Positions 14,067-23,053 are shown, numbered from the stretch's first letter. The stretch is DNA of 43,419 nt from UBA4416 sp020846025 (GCA_963169295.1 CAUJDD010000056.1:1-43419), one strand, 5' to 3'. Numbers and translations are program-made. Notes: generated from the sequence alone by a model not told the origin.

Positions 14067-15758
14067 ATGCGAAAATTTATTACCAAAACAATGCTTCTAA
14101 TGTCGGCAATGGTTTCTTTAAATGCTTTTGCACAACAATGGAATGGTTTAACCTTATATGGTGTTCAAAATAATACCAGTGTATTATTAGTAGATACCAA
14201 TGGAACAACTGTAAAAACATTTTCAGGTACTGGAGGTACAGGTTATTCAACTTATCTTGAGCCGGGGGGTACCTTGGTAAGAAGTATTAAAGTAAATAAT
14301 TCTACATTTAATGGTGGTGGCGCTTGTGGCGCTGTACAAAAAATTGATTATAATAATAATGTTATCTGGACTTATACTGTTTCTAGCAGTACGCAGTATT
14401 CTCATCACGATCATTGCGTGATGCCAAATGGTAATGTGTTGTTAATAGTATATGAAGCTAAAACTCAAGCTGAGTTAGCAGCTGCTGGTGGAACTAACAC
14501 TTCTCTCTCTACCATTTGGTCTGAGAAAATTATCGAGGTGCAACCTTTAACTGCCACAACAGGTACAGTTGTTTGGGAATGGCATGTGTGGGATCACCTA
14601 GTACAAAATGTAAACTCATCAAAGGCCAACTATCAAACTTCGATTGTAGATCATCCTGAGTTATTAAATATTAATTATAAAAGTACTAAAGACTGGATGC
14701 ACATGAATGGAATAGATTATAATCCAATATTAGATCAAATTGTATTAAGTTCGCATAACTTAAATGAATGGTATATTATTGATCACAGTACTACTACTGC
14801 TCAAGCCGCAACACATAGCGGGGGTAACTCTGGTAAAGGAGGAGATTTTTTATACAGATGGGGAAACCCTGCCGCTTATGGCGCTACTGGGACAAAAATT
14901 TTAAATGTAACACATGACGCACACTGGATACCGGAGGGCGTTCCAAATGCTGGCCGTTTAGTTGGGTATAATAATGGAGGTCAAACTAGTCCTCAGCGTT
15001 CTACTATTGATCAAATAGATGTGCCACGTTCTGGGTACAATTATACCATTACGCCTGGAAGTGCTTTCACTCCTGGAACATATAATTCAAGAACAGTTTG
15101 CACTGCTTATAATTCCAATATGGGTAACTCAGAGCAATTTCCTAATGGAAACCAATTAATATGTTTAGCAACATCTGGAACTATTTATGAAATTGCGCCT
15201 ACAAGCACAACGGCTATTTGGTCAAAAAGTGCTGGAGGTTCGGTAGCACAAGCACATCGCTATACAACCTGTTATATCAATAATACACCTCCTGCTATTC
15301 CATCTATTTCAGTTAGTGGAAATGATTTAACTTCTACGCCTGCTACCACGTATCAATGGTATATGAATGGCGATATCATATCAGGAGCTACCTCTCAAAA
15401 TTATACGCCTACTCAAAGTGGCGTGTATGTTGTTAGAATTACAGATGCAAATGGATGTGTTTATAGATATTCACCTGGTTACAATTACTCTATTGCTACA
15501 TTAGTGAAAGATTTAGCAGAAACTACAGGTATTACACTTTTTCCTAATCCAACACAAGGTATTGTAGATATTGATATGGATTATCAAAATGTAACTAATT
15601 TAAAAGTTGTAATCTTTGATGTGGTAGGAAAAGAAGTTATGAGTTTTGAAAATCATTCCCGTATTGATATTACAAGTTTACCTAATGGTGTTTATACATT
15701 TGCTGTGTCTATTGATGGCAAAAGACCAGCATATAAAAAAGTAATACTAAATCAATAA
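14067..15758 (+). CDS. Arylsulfotransferase-like protein with T9SS sorting domain
   Basis: The 563 residues comprise a signal peptide (1-22, ending LNAFA), a beta-propeller-like body (about 25-405), an Ig-like or PKD-like strand region (about 410-475), and a type A T9SS C-terminal sorting domain (about 490-563, with LFPNPTQG and the terminal KKVILNQ). The body resembles arylsulfate sulfotransferases (ASST/Arylsulfotran_2): HHDHCVMPNGNVLLI near 112-126, WEWHVWDH near 170-177, DWMHMNGIDYNP near 209-220 and HDAHWIPEG near 282-290. Such enzymes move sulfate between phenolic groups without PAPS, using an active-site His. Secretion through T9SS would place it on the cell surface. It leads a run of three T9SS cargo genes. 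The family assignment is moderately confident; the reaction is inferred. Confidence 0.75.
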   Translation: MRKFITKTMLLMSAMVSLNAFAQQWNGLTLYGVQNNTSVLLVDTNGTTVKTFSGTGGTGYSTYLEPGGTLVRSIKVNNSTFNGGGACGAVQKIDYNNNVIWTYTVSSSTQYSHHDHCVMPNGNVLLIVYEAKTQAELAAAGGTNTSLSTIWSEKIIEVQPLTATTGTVVWEWHVWDHLVQNVNSSKANYQTSIVDHPELLNINYKSTKDWMHMNGIDYNPILDQIVLSSHNLNEWYIIDHSTTTAQAATHSGGNSGKGGDFLYRWGNPAAYGATGTKILNVTHDAHWIPEGVPNAGRLVGYNNGGQTSPQRSTIDQIDVPRSGYNYTITPGSAFTPGTYNSRTVCTAYNSNMGNSEQFPNGNQLICLATSGTIYEIAPTSTTAIWSKSAGGSVAQAHRYTTCYINNTPPAIPSISVSGNDLTSTPATTYQWYMNGDIISGATSQNYTPTQSGVYVVRITDANGCVYRYSPGYNYSIATLVKDLAETTGITLFPNPTQGIVDIDMDYQNVTNLKVVIFDVVGKEVMSFENHSRIDITSLPNGVYTFAVSIDGKRPAYKKVILNQ

Positions 15759-15769
15759 ATTATTTTAAT

Positions 15770-16774
15770 ATGAAAAAATATATAATTCTAATTTTCTCTC
15801 TTATTGTATTAAATGTTTCTGCTAAGAAAGTAAAGTTTTCTGTAGATATGAGCAATGAAACAGTAAGTTCGTTAGGTGTACATGTTGTTGGTGATTTTCA
15901 GGTTGCTGCGGGTTATGCATTAGATTGGGATCCCTCACTTACAGAATTAACTCAAGAAGGTTCTACTAATATTTATAGCATTGTGGTAAATATACCTGCA
16001 TTTCAAAAATACGAATTCCGTTTTGTGAATGGTGATCAAACGTATGAATCGGAATTTATTCCTGACGAATCGCGCGTTGGCTATAATTTCAACGATAATC
16101 GTTGGTTCTATTTAGATTCTTTACAAAACGACACTACAAATATAGGAGCTATTGTGTTTGGCGGTAATGCACCTGCAGGCATGAGTCTTGTTAGATATAA
16201 AGTGGATATGAGTCTTGTAACCGTGTCTTCAAATAGTGTTCATTTGGCAGCTAACTATAATTTGTTTTCACCTAATAAAAGTACAATGTATAGTTTTTCT
16301 GATAACCCAGATGCAAACGTGTATGAAGTAATTCATTTTGTAAATAATGCTACATATAATTTTAATTTTGTAAATGGTAATACATCAGGAAATACCGAAA
16401 GTGCAGTTCCTTCATCATGTGCTAGTTCTGGAGTAAGGTATATAACAGTTTCTAAAGACACTGTTTTTCCTAATATCTGTTATAATTATTGTTTATCCTG
16501 TACATCAGTTTCAGTAAAAGAAATAGGATTAAACACAAGTTTTAAAATGTTTCCTAATCCTGCGAAAAATACTGTTAATATTGTATCGTCTGATAATAGT
16601 ATGATTCAAGAAATTAATGTATTTGATATTTCTTCTAAAAATGTTTTGCAACTTAAAAATATCAATCAATCATCTTATACTTTAACAGATTTAGGCTTGT
16701 CTTCGGGTTTATATATGCTAATGGTGAAGAATCAAAATAATCAAATTCAAAATTTAAAATTATCTATTGAGTAA
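15770..16774 (+). CDS. T9SS cargo protein with two beta-sandwich repeats
   Basis: The 334-residue protein has a signal peptide (about 1-18) and two related domains. VKFSVDMSNETVSSLGVHVV begins near residue 21 and VRYKVDMSLVTVSSNSVHLA near 141. Both go on to a FRFVNG or FNFVNG motif about 60 residues later, so this is an internal duplication. The folds look like starch/glycogen-binding-type beta sandwiches, but the family is not certain. A type A sorting domain (about 260-334, with FKMFPNPAKN) sends it through T9SS. It starts 11 bases after the sulfotransferase-like gene and ends one base before the CotH start. A surface-binding role for the neighbouring enzymes is inferred. Confidence 0.78.
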   Translation: MKKYIILIFSLIVLNVSAKKVKFSVDMSNETVSSLGVHVVGDFQVAAGYALDWDPSLTELTQEGSTNIYSIVVNIPAFQKYEFRFVNGDQTYESEFIPDESRVGYNFNDNRWFYLDSLQNDTTNIGAIVFGGNAPAGMSLVRYKVDMSLVTVSSNSVHLAANYNLFSPNKSTMYSFSDNPDANVYEVIHFVNNATYNFNFVNGNTSGNTESAVPSSCASSGVRYITVSKDTVFPNICYNYCLSCTSVSVKEIGLNTSFKMFPNPAKNTVNIVSSDNSMIQEINVFDISSKNVLQLKNINQSSYTLTDLGLSSGLYMLMVKNQNNQIQNLKLSIE

Positions 16775-16775
16775 T

Positions 16776-19043
16776 ATGTTACGATATACTATAGTATTCT
16801 TTTTGTTTATTGTTTTGTGCGGAAAAGTTTCCGCACAAAACTTTTATGACCTTAATACCATTCAAAAAATTGAAATTAATTTCACACAACCTAATTGGGA
16901 TTATCAGATGGATACCTCTAAGACGGGTGCAGATGGCTATATAATGGCTCAATCGGTTTATATAAATGGAACTTATTTTGATAGCGTGGGAGTTAAGTAT
17001 AAAGGAAATAGCTCTTACAACTCAACAAACTCTAAGAACCCATTACACATTGAATTAAATACCTTTAAAAGTCAGTCATATAATGGCGTAAAGGATATAA
17101 AACTGGGGAATAACTATGCCGATCCATCCATGATTAGAGAAGTGCTAGCTTACCAAATTTTACAAAACTACATGCATTGCCCGCAGGCTAATTTTGCAAA
17201 AGTGTATATTAATGGTGCTTATTACGGAGTTTATTCAAATGCTGAAAGTATTGGAAAACCTTTTTATTCAAATCATTTTTATTCTTCGAGCAATACTGCC
17301 ATTAAGTGTAATCCTATTGTAAACCCAAGTCCAAATGCTAAATCAAATTTAAAATATTTTACCACAGGTGATAGTAGTAATTATTTTAATTTTTATGAAT
17401 TAAAGTCTGATTATGGATGGAATGCGTTAAGATCACTTGCGGATACGGTAACTAATTTTCAATCGTTGGCTTATAGAAACATAGATATTGATAGAGTTAT
17501 TTGGATGTTAGCATTTAATTCAGTACTAGTAAATTTAGATAGTTATACTGGTGCATTTTGTCAGAATTATTATTTGTATAAAGATAACACCAATCACTAT
17601 AATCCCGTGATATGGGATTTGAATATGAGTTTTGGTGGCTTTCCTTATATTGGTTCAGGTAATAGTAGCTTGGCTCAACAAAGCATTACAGGATTACAAC
17701 AGTTACCTGTAAACGCCCATGCTACCGATCCGTATTGGCCTTTAATAAATTTGGTGTTTTCAAATCCACAATATAAACGTATGATGTGGGCACATGTTAG
17801 AACTATTACAAATGAGTTTTTTACTAGTAACCAATATGTAACAATGGCTCAACAACATCAAGCGCTTATTGACACTTCTGTATTAAGTGATAATGCAAAA
17901 TTTTATTCCTATACAGCATTTCAAAATGGGTTAACCACCAATACATCTATTGGTAGTTATTCGGTTCCTGGTATTAGTAATTTAATGTCATCTCGTGTTA
18001 CTTATTTGCAGGGCACAACTGATTTTGGATACACAACTCCAAGTATTAGCAACATAAACGTTAGTACAGCTACACCAGTGCTTAATTCTACTATTACTAT
18101 TACCGCTGATGTTGTAAATACAGGTACAGTTTATATTGGATATAGAGATGATATTACTAAAAAATTTACCCGTGAGTTAATGTACGACGATGGCGCACAT
18201 AATGATGGCGCAGCAAGCGATAATAATTATGGTGCAAATATAATTGTAACATCAACCCAAATGCAATATTATATTTATGCCGAAAATGATAACGCTGGTA
18301 TGTTTTCGCCGCAAAGAGCAGAACACGAATATTATTTAATTAATACAAATATTGCGCAACCTAATGCAGGTGAGGTAGTTATTAATGAGTTTTTAGCGTC
18401 TAACCAAACAGGGCATACTGATGAGGCGGGACAAACAGAAGACTGGATTGAACTTTATAATAATACAAACAGTACACTTGATTTAAGTGGCTTATTTTTA
18501 ACCGATAGTTATATTAATCCTCAAAAATTTACATTTCCAAATAATACAATTATTCCAGCACATGGATTTTTAATTGTTTGGGCAGATGAGGATAACTCAA
18601 CAGCTACTGAGTTACATTGTAATTTTAAACTTTCAGGTAGTGGCGAACAGTTAATGTTAAGTAAATCAGGAACTGTAATCGACAGCATTACATTTGGGCC
18701 ACAAATAGCAGACGCCTCAATGGCTCGATGCCCTGATGGAACTGGCGCTTTTGAACAGGTTGCACCTCCAACATTTAATGCTTCTAACTGCTTAGTAGGT
18801 ATTAACGAACTTGAAATTGATGCTAATGATATTTCTTTGTTTCCAAATCCAGCTAATCAGTTTATTAAGATAAGATGTCGTGTTAATAAAGCTGTTATGT
18901 ACCAACTATCAAATATGGAAGGTAATCTCATCTTTAAAGACATATTTACTGAAAGCACTCAAATTAATACATCAGCTTTAGCGCAAGGAGTTTATTTTTT
19001 ACGCATTGGAAACCAAGCCTTAAAATTTGTAGTCATTCACTAG
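16776..19043 (+). CDS. CotH kinase-family protein with lamin-tail and T9SS domains
   Basis: The start is taken as ATG 16776 rather than the in-frame TTG at 16767, which overlaps the previous gene; this gives 755 residues. A signal peptide (about 1-21, ending KVSAQ) is followed by a CotH kinase domain (about 30-400) with VGVKYKGNSSYNS (72-84), YGVYSNAESIGKPF (150-163) and the metal-binding-type VIWDLNMSFGG (278-288). A lamin-tail domain follows (about 530-665, VVINEFLASN) and a type A sorting domain (about 680-755, LFPNPANQ). CotH proteins are atypical protein kinases, first known from spore coat and since found widely. Secretion predicts phosphorylation or a related transfer at the cell surface. 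The VTC and DUF4956 genes downstream are common partners. Confidence 0.9.
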   Translation: MLRYTIVFFLFIVLCGKVSAQNFYDLNTIQKIEINFTQPNWDYQMDTSKTGADGYIMAQSVYINGTYFDSVGVKYKGNSSYNSTNSKNPLHIELNTFKSQSYNGVKDIKLGNNYADPSMIREVLAYQILQNYMHCPQANFAKVYINGAYYGVYSNAESIGKPFYSNHFYSSSNTAIKCNPIVNPSPNAKSNLKYFTTGDSSNYFNFYELKSDYGWNALRSLADTVTNFQSLAYRNIDIDRVIWMLAFNSVLVNLDSYTGAFCQNYYLYKDNTNHYNPVIWDLNMSFGGFPYIGSGNSSLAQQSITGLQQLPVNAHATDPYWPLINLVFSNPQYKRMMWAHVRTITNEFFTSNQYVTMAQQHQALIDTSVLSDNAKFYSYTAFQNGLTTNTSIGSYSVPGISNLMSSRVTYLQGTTDFGYTTPSISNINVSTATPVLNSTITITADVVNTGTVYIGYRDDITKKFTRELMYDDGAHNDGAASDNNYGANIIVTSTQMQYYIYAENDNAGMFSPQRAEHEYYLINTNIAQPNAGEVVINEFLASNQTGHTDEAGQTEDWIELYNNTNSTLDLSGLFLTDSYINPQKFTFPNNTIIPAHGFLIVWADEDNSTATELHCNFKLSGSGEQLMLSKSGTVIDSITFGPQIADASMARCPDGTGAFEQVAPPTFNASNCLVGINELEIDANDISLFPNPANQFIKIRCRVNKAVMYQLSNMEGNLIFKDIFTESTQINTSALAQGVYFLRIGNQALKFVVIH

Positions 19044-19209
19044 AATATAATTTAGTTGTAATAACATTAAAATTGCTTATTATTTTTGACAATAAATTAC
19101 ACCGATAAATCACACTAGTTTATCTCATAAATAGGCTTAATGAGTACAAGAATGAAGGAAAATGATTAAATTTATCAATTATTTAATATTATAAATATTT
19201 TTACTTAAC

Positions 19210-19614
19210 ATGACAATAAAAAAAATCTACATAGTATGTTTGATTGTAATTTCAGTAATTATATCATCATGTAAGAAACCAGCCGGAGAGGGTGGGAGTA
19301 GTTCAATAAAAGGAAAAGTGTGGGTAAAAGATTATAGCAAAACATTTGTATTACAACATGAGTATGATGGTGTTGATGTAGAAGTTTATATCATATATGG
19401 TGATGATGTAACTGCAGGAGATAAGGTAAACACGAACGCTAATGGTGAATTTGAATTCAAATACCTAAGAAAAGGAAATTATAAAATTTATGCCATAAGC
19501 GAAGAAAGGATAGGAACTTCCTTTGATGTAATGGATGCTGCTGTATCTGTAGATGCAGTTATTACCAAGAATAAGTCCTCTGTAGATGTTGGTACAATAA
19601 CAATAAATAAATAA
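19210..19614 (+). CDS. Lipoprotein with carboxypeptidase-regulatory/SpaA-like beta domain
   Basis: Residues 1-20 are a lipoprotein signal with lipobox IISSC (Cys21). The rest, up to residue 134, is one small beta-sandwich domain: SIKGKVWVKDYS, then TNANGEFEFKYLRKGNYKIYA, which is the consensus of carboxypeptidase-regulatory-like or SpaA/prealbumin folds. It is likely anchored in the outer or inner membrane facing the periplasm. It starts 166 bases after CotH, a gap with a degenerate -7-like element, and shares one base with the following start (TAATG). It heads the run up to 22192 but no enzymatic function is suggested. Confidence 0.8.
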   Translation: MTIKKIYIVCLIVISVIISSCKKPAGEGGSSSIKGKVWVKDYSKTFVLQHEYDGVDVEVYIIYGDDVTAGDKVNTNANGEFEFKYLRKGNYKIYAISEERIGTSFDVMDAAVSVDAVITKNKSSVDVGTITINK

Positions 19615-20096
19615 TGAGTATGATAATTAGATGTTTGTTTCTTGTTTTACTTACTGTTACTAGTTCAGCAATTGCTCAAAGTAAAAAGGATATCAAGAAT
19701 AATAAGGTAACTTCTATAACTGTTACAAAAATTGAAGATGGCAAAACTTTAAATGATGAAAAAACGGTTTATAATTCTGACGGTAAAGTTTTGGAATATA
19801 TAGAGTATAATAAAGATGGCTCACTAAAGAAGCGTCTTACCTATAAATATAACAATTTGGGTGATGCCATTGAGGAAGATGAATATGATGAACATAATAA
19901 GTTAAAAGAACATGCTGTTATAAAATATAATGCTAATGGCGATAAGAAACAGGAAGACGTGTATGATGCTTCAAATAAATTAATTAAAAAACACCTTTAT
20001 ACGTATGATTCGAAAGGATTAAAGACAGAAAGGAAAACATTTAATGCTGCTGGGAAATTATCAAGTACTAAGAAATATACTTACACATTTAAATAA
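19614..20096 (+). CDS. Secreted YD/MORN-like repeat protein
   Basis: The 160-residue protein has a signal peptide (about 1-21, ending SSAIAQ) and then short repeats of about 20 residues of the pattern Y-x-x-G/N-x-L-x-E/K-x-x-x-Y, such as YNSDGKVLEYIEYNKDGSL and YNNLGDAIEEDEYDEHNKL. These resemble MORN/YwqK or RHS-type YD repeats that form long beta-hairpin sheets. It is highly charged (Lys, Asp, Glu). It is likely periplasmic or surface-exposed. It overlaps the preceding lipoprotein by one base and lies five bases before the VTC gene, so it belongs to that operon. The function is unknown. Confidence 0.78.
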   Translation: MSMIIRCLFLVLLTVTSSAIAQSKKDIKNNKVTSITVTKIEDGKTLNDEKTVYNSDGKVLEYIEYNKDGSLKKRLTYKYNNLGDAIEEDEYDEHNKLKEHAVIKYNANGDKKQEDVYDASNKLIKKHLYTYDSKGLKTERKTFNAAGKLSSTKKYTYTFK

Positions 20097-20101
20097 TATT
20101 A

Positions 20102-20872
20102 TTGAGCACTTTTCTCGACATATTAGCTTCTTATGATCCTATTACATTGGCTGAAATGGATGGTGTTAAGTTAATGGATAGAACTGATACTAAGTATACA
20201 TTTAATATTAATAAGCTATCATATGTTTTAACGCAGGCTAAGCCATTTTACAAAGTGCTAGATGTTGAAGGAAATAGAATTAGTCGGTATAAAACGCTTT
20301 ATTACGACACAACTGATTTCGATTTGTATAATCAGCATCATAGCGGCAAACTTAATCGCTATAAGATTAGACATCGCACCTATGTTGAAAGCAAATTAGG
20401 ATTCTTAGAAGTAAAATATAAGAATAATAAGGGTAGGACAGTAAAAACACGTATTAAAGAAAAAAATATTCCTGAGTTGGATAATGGGAAGGCATTCGAG
20501 TTTCTTGAGAAAACGCTACCATTTAATCCACAAACATTAATTCCTAAAATATGGATTAATTATAGTCGCATTACACTAGTAAATAAAACATCGGCTGAAC
20601 GATTAACGCTTGATTTATTTTTAGAATTTGAAAAAGATAATCAAAAGCAAATGATGGATTACTTAGTTATTGCTGAAGTGAAACAAGATAGCAAAACACC
20701 CTCGCCATTTATTCAGATAATGAAAGATGAACACATTCGTGAGGGCTCAATTAGTAAATATTGTTTTGGAGTAGCTAGCGTTTTTAATAACATTAAGAAA
20801 AATAATTTCAAAAGTAAAATATTAAACATTAAAAAATTAAAAGATTATGACTTTACTACAATTAGCCAGTGA
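20102..20872 (+). CDS. VTC-domain (polyphosphate polymerase-like) protein
   Basis: The protein (256 residues) belongs to the VTC domain family, the tunnel-shaped CYTH-like fold that makes polyphosphate from ATP in yeast Vtc4 and also occurs in bacteria. Visible active-site features are RTDTKYTF at 27-34 (K31), YKIRHRTY at 87-94, FLEVKYK at 101-107, the RLTLD strand at 167-171, AEVKQD at 191-196 and SKY at 218-220. The start is a TTG at 20102, because the conserved segment FLDILASYDPITLAEMDGV precedes the first ATG. It has no signal peptide, so the catalytic domain faces the cytoplasm. Its end overlaps DUF4956 by 26 bases. VTC, DUF4956 and CotH genes recur together in bacteria. Confidence 0.9.
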   Translation: MSTFLDILASYDPITLAEMDGVKLMDRTDTKYTFNINKLSYVLTQAKPFYKVLDVEGNRISRYKTLYYDTTDFDLYNQHHSGKLNRYKIRHRTYVESKLGFLEVKYKNNKGRTVKTRIKEKNIPELDNGKAFEFLEKTLPFNPQTLIPKIWINYSRITLVNKTSAERLTLDLFLEFEKDNQKQMMDYLVIAEVKQDSKTPSPFIQIMKDEHIREGSISKYCFGVASVFNNIKKNNFKSKILNIKKLKDYDFTTISQ

Positions 20873-21491
20873 TGTAGTTCCTGTAGTTACAGGGTATGAA
20901 GAATTAAATAAAATATCTTTGAAATTATTCTCAAGGTTAGCAATTGATTTAGTCTCGGTATTTGTATTAATTCGATTTATATATTTTCCTATTTATAAGC
21001 ATCGTGAATTTTTCTTTACTTATTTTATTTTTAATATAATTATTTTCTTAATTTCTTTTTTACTAAACCGCGTGGATTTATCTATGGGGGCTGCGTTTGG
21101 TTTGTTTGCTGTGTTTAGTATGTTGAGGTATAAAACAGAAGAAATAGCTATTAAGGATATGACCTATTTATTCTTAGTAATAGCTATTGGACTAATTTCT
21201 GCAGTTACTAAAGTTAAAGACACTCCTGACAGCATTGAGCATCTTTTCCTAATTGCAATTAATGCCTCTGTATTATTAATTACTTATTTATTAGAGAGTA
21301 AAATTTTTCTTAAAAGAGAAAATGTAAAAACTATATTGTATGAAAACATTGAGTTAATAAGGGCGGGTAGAAGCGAAGAACTATTGGCTGATTTAAAATT
21401 AAGAACTGGATTTAATGTGCATAGATATTCTATTCATAAGATTGATTTCTTGAGAGATGCAGCCCAAATTAAAATTTATTTCTACGAATAG
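20847..21491 (+). CDS. DUF4956 membrane protein
   Basis: This 214-residue protein has four membrane helices (about 33-50, 56-75, 80-118 with a break, and 128-146) and a cytoplasmic C-terminal domain of about 65 residues ending VHRYSIHKIDFLRDAAQIKIYFYE. The central signature MGAAFGLFAVFSMLRYKTEEI (80-100) is typical of DUF4956, a family regularly found next to VTC proteins. It could carry the polyphosphate product or a substrate across the membrane, or anchor the VTC protein, but this is not established. Its start lies inside the VTC gene, indicating translational coupling. Confidence 0.9.
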   Translation: MTLLQLASDVVPVVTGYEELNKISLKLFSRLAIDLVSVFVLIRFIYFPIYKHREFFFTYFIFNIIIFLISFLLNRVDLSMGAAFGLFAVFSMLRYKTEEIAIKDMTYLFLVIAIGLISAVTKVKDTPDSIEHLFLIAINASVLLITYLLESKIFLKRENVKTILYENIELIRAGRSEELLADLKLRTGFNVHRYSIHKIDFLRDAAQIKIYFYE

Positions 21492-21493
21492 TA

Positions 21494-22192
21494 ATGCAGA
21501 TTAAATCTACATATTTTATCCTATATCTTATCTTTTTCGTCTTTTCTGCAAAGGCTCAAGAGGTAATTAATGATGCTGGATGTAGATTGGGATTAGGAGT
21601 AGAGAAGAAGATTAATAATCAACTTACCTTAAAAGCTAAGTTTATGACAAGGCAGGTTGAGAATCTTACTTTATTAAATAGAATATACTTAAGGGGTGAA
21701 GTGTCATATAAATTACATAAAAATCTTGAAGCGGGTGCTAAGTTTTATTATATGCAAAAACAAAAAAGATTTATTCAAGGTTTTTCTCCGTCTTATCGTT
21801 ATGCTTTCTCTCTTACTTATAAATTAAATTTAACTTCTCGATTTACCTTGTCAAATCGCTTAACCTATCAAATCTCTAATAATACACTCATTCCTAGTGA
21901 TTTTCTTGAGGAAAAATCTACAACAGTATTGCGAGATAAATTGACTTTAAAATTCAAGCATACTCGTCGTGGAACAGCATATATAGAGGATGAGGGATTG
22001 TTTCAGTTGTTTGGAAAGAATGAACGCTATTACTTTGGAAGAAACAGAGTGTATATCGGGTACAACTATCAATTAACGCAACAATTAGATCTTAATCCGT
22101 ATTTTATCTTAGAACGGACTTATGGCACAAATTCTAAAAAACCACACGAACGTACATTCTATTATTGTATGGAGCTTAGCTATAGCTTTTAA
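21494..22192 (+). CDS. DUF2490 outer-membrane beta-barrel protein
   Basis: The 232-residue protein has a signal peptide (about 1-21, ending SAKAQ) and then alternating polar/hydrophobic strands, with a C-terminal ELSYSF ending in Phe, as expected for an outer-membrane beta barrel. The pattern fits DUF2490: a start such as GCRLGLGVEKKINNQLTL and a strand rich in Arg and Tyr (YYFGRNRVYIGYNY) near 175-190. It begins two bases after DUF4956 and is the last gene of the operon. It may be a pore or surface anchor for the products of the VTC/CotH set, which is an inference from position. Confidence 0.82.
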   Translation: MQIKSTYFILYLIFFVFSAKAQEVINDAGCRLGLGVEKKINNQLTLKAKFMTRQVENLTLLNRIYLRGEVSYKLHKNLEAGAKFYYMQKQKRFIQGFSPSYRYAFSLTYKLNLTSRFTLSNRLTYQISNNTLIPSDFLEEKSTTVLRDKLTLKFKHTRRGTAYIEDEGLFQLFGKNERYYFGRNRVYIGYNYQLTQQLDLNPYFILERTYGTNSKKPHERTFYYCMELSYSF

Positions 22193-22236
22193 GTTAAATT
22201 AGCAATTTCACCCTGTTTTTAATAGTATTTATGTTG

Positions 22237-22244
22237 TATATTTG
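22237..22244 (+). promoter_or_regulatory. -7 box of the Bax-inhibitor-1 gene
   Basis: TATATTTG matches TAnnTTTG perfectly and lies 23 bases before the ATG at 22268. Only a T-rich stretch, with no exact TTTG, is present 19-21 bases upstream. It separates the Bax-inhibitor-1 gene from the preceding operon. Confidence 0.5.
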
Positions 22245-22267
22245 TACTCATAATTTAAAGTTAAACA

Positions 22268-23008
22268 ATGGAAAATTTTCAATTCAGAAACACAGATTTA
22301 AACAATATTGAAGGCGCAACAATTGTAAATGAGCGTTCGTTATTTGCCTCAGTTTTTACATGGATGTTTGTTGCATTGGGTATTACCACAGCGTTTTCAA
22401 TGTTGTTTGCCTTTGTTCCCGAACTTAGCCAGTATATTTTTAGAGTTGATGAAGTTACTGGTCGTCAAACCGTATCTATTTTTGGTTGGATATGTATGTT
22501 GGCACCAATTGGATTAGTTTTATTAATGAGTTTTGCGTTTAATAAACTTTCTTTCCCCGCACTTATATCTGTGTTTTTCTTATACGCTATTTTAAACGGG
22601 ATAGGTTTTAGTGTGTTATTTTATGTGTATAGTTTAGGATCGATAGTAACTGTATTTGCAAGTACTTGTGCACTATTTGGAGTAATGGCGATAGCAGGTT
22701 ATACTACTAAAACCGATCTAACAAAGTTTGGTTCCTTATTAATGATTGGGTTGATAGGTGTTGTAATCGCATCACTTATTAATATGTTTATGCGTAGCGA
22801 TTCTATGAGTTATATTATAAGTATCATTAGTGTGATAGTTTTTACTGGTTTAACAGCTTATGATGTTCAAAAAATTAAAGAAATGGCGGCGCATAACGAT
22901 GGATCGACAGATGCGAAGAAAATAGGCGTTATGGGGGCTTTAACCTTGTACCTTGATTTTATAAATTTATTCTTGGCTTTATTGCGTTTATTTGGACGAA
23001 GAGATTAA
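22268..23008 (+). CDS. Bax inhibitor-1/YccA family membrane protein
   Basis: The protein has 246 residues and seven hydrophobic helices (about 28-50, 72-92, 96-118, 120-140, 148-166, 176-196 and 222-240), the Bax inhibitor-1 (TMBIM) topology. Typical features are the helix before the conserved AYDVQKIKEM (198-207) and a soluble, acidic N-terminus. Bacterial members act as pH-sensitive calcium leak channels or bind the protease FtsH. The gene is monocistronic, with its own promoter and a shared bidirectional terminator. The family call is confident; the physiological role is not. Confidence 0.92.
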   Translation: MENFQFRNTDLNNIEGATIVNERSLFASVFTWMFVALGITTAFSMLFAFVPELSQYIFRVDEVTGRQTVSIFGWICMLAPIGLVLLMSFAFNKLSFPALISVFFLYAILNGIGFSVLFYVYSLGSIVTVFASTCALFGVMAIAGYTTKTDLTKFGSLLMIGLIGVVIASLINMFMRSDSMSYIISIISVIVFTGLTAYDVQKIKEMAAHNDGSTDAKKIGVMGALTLYLDFINLFLALLRLFGRRD

Positions 23009-23021
23009 GATAATAATCTTA

Positions 23022-23053
23022 AAAAAAAGCGACGTTATATTGTCGCTTTTTTT
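23022..23053. terminator. Bidirectional terminator overlapping the end of nadB
   Basis: A7-GCGAC (23022-23033), an 8-base loop and GTCGC-T7 (23042-23053) form a perfect 12-bp stem with T-runs on both strands. It ends both the rightward Bax-inhibitor-1 gene and the leftward nadB. The nadB stop codon (23035-23037) is in the loop and its last codons form the right arm. Confidence 0.85.
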
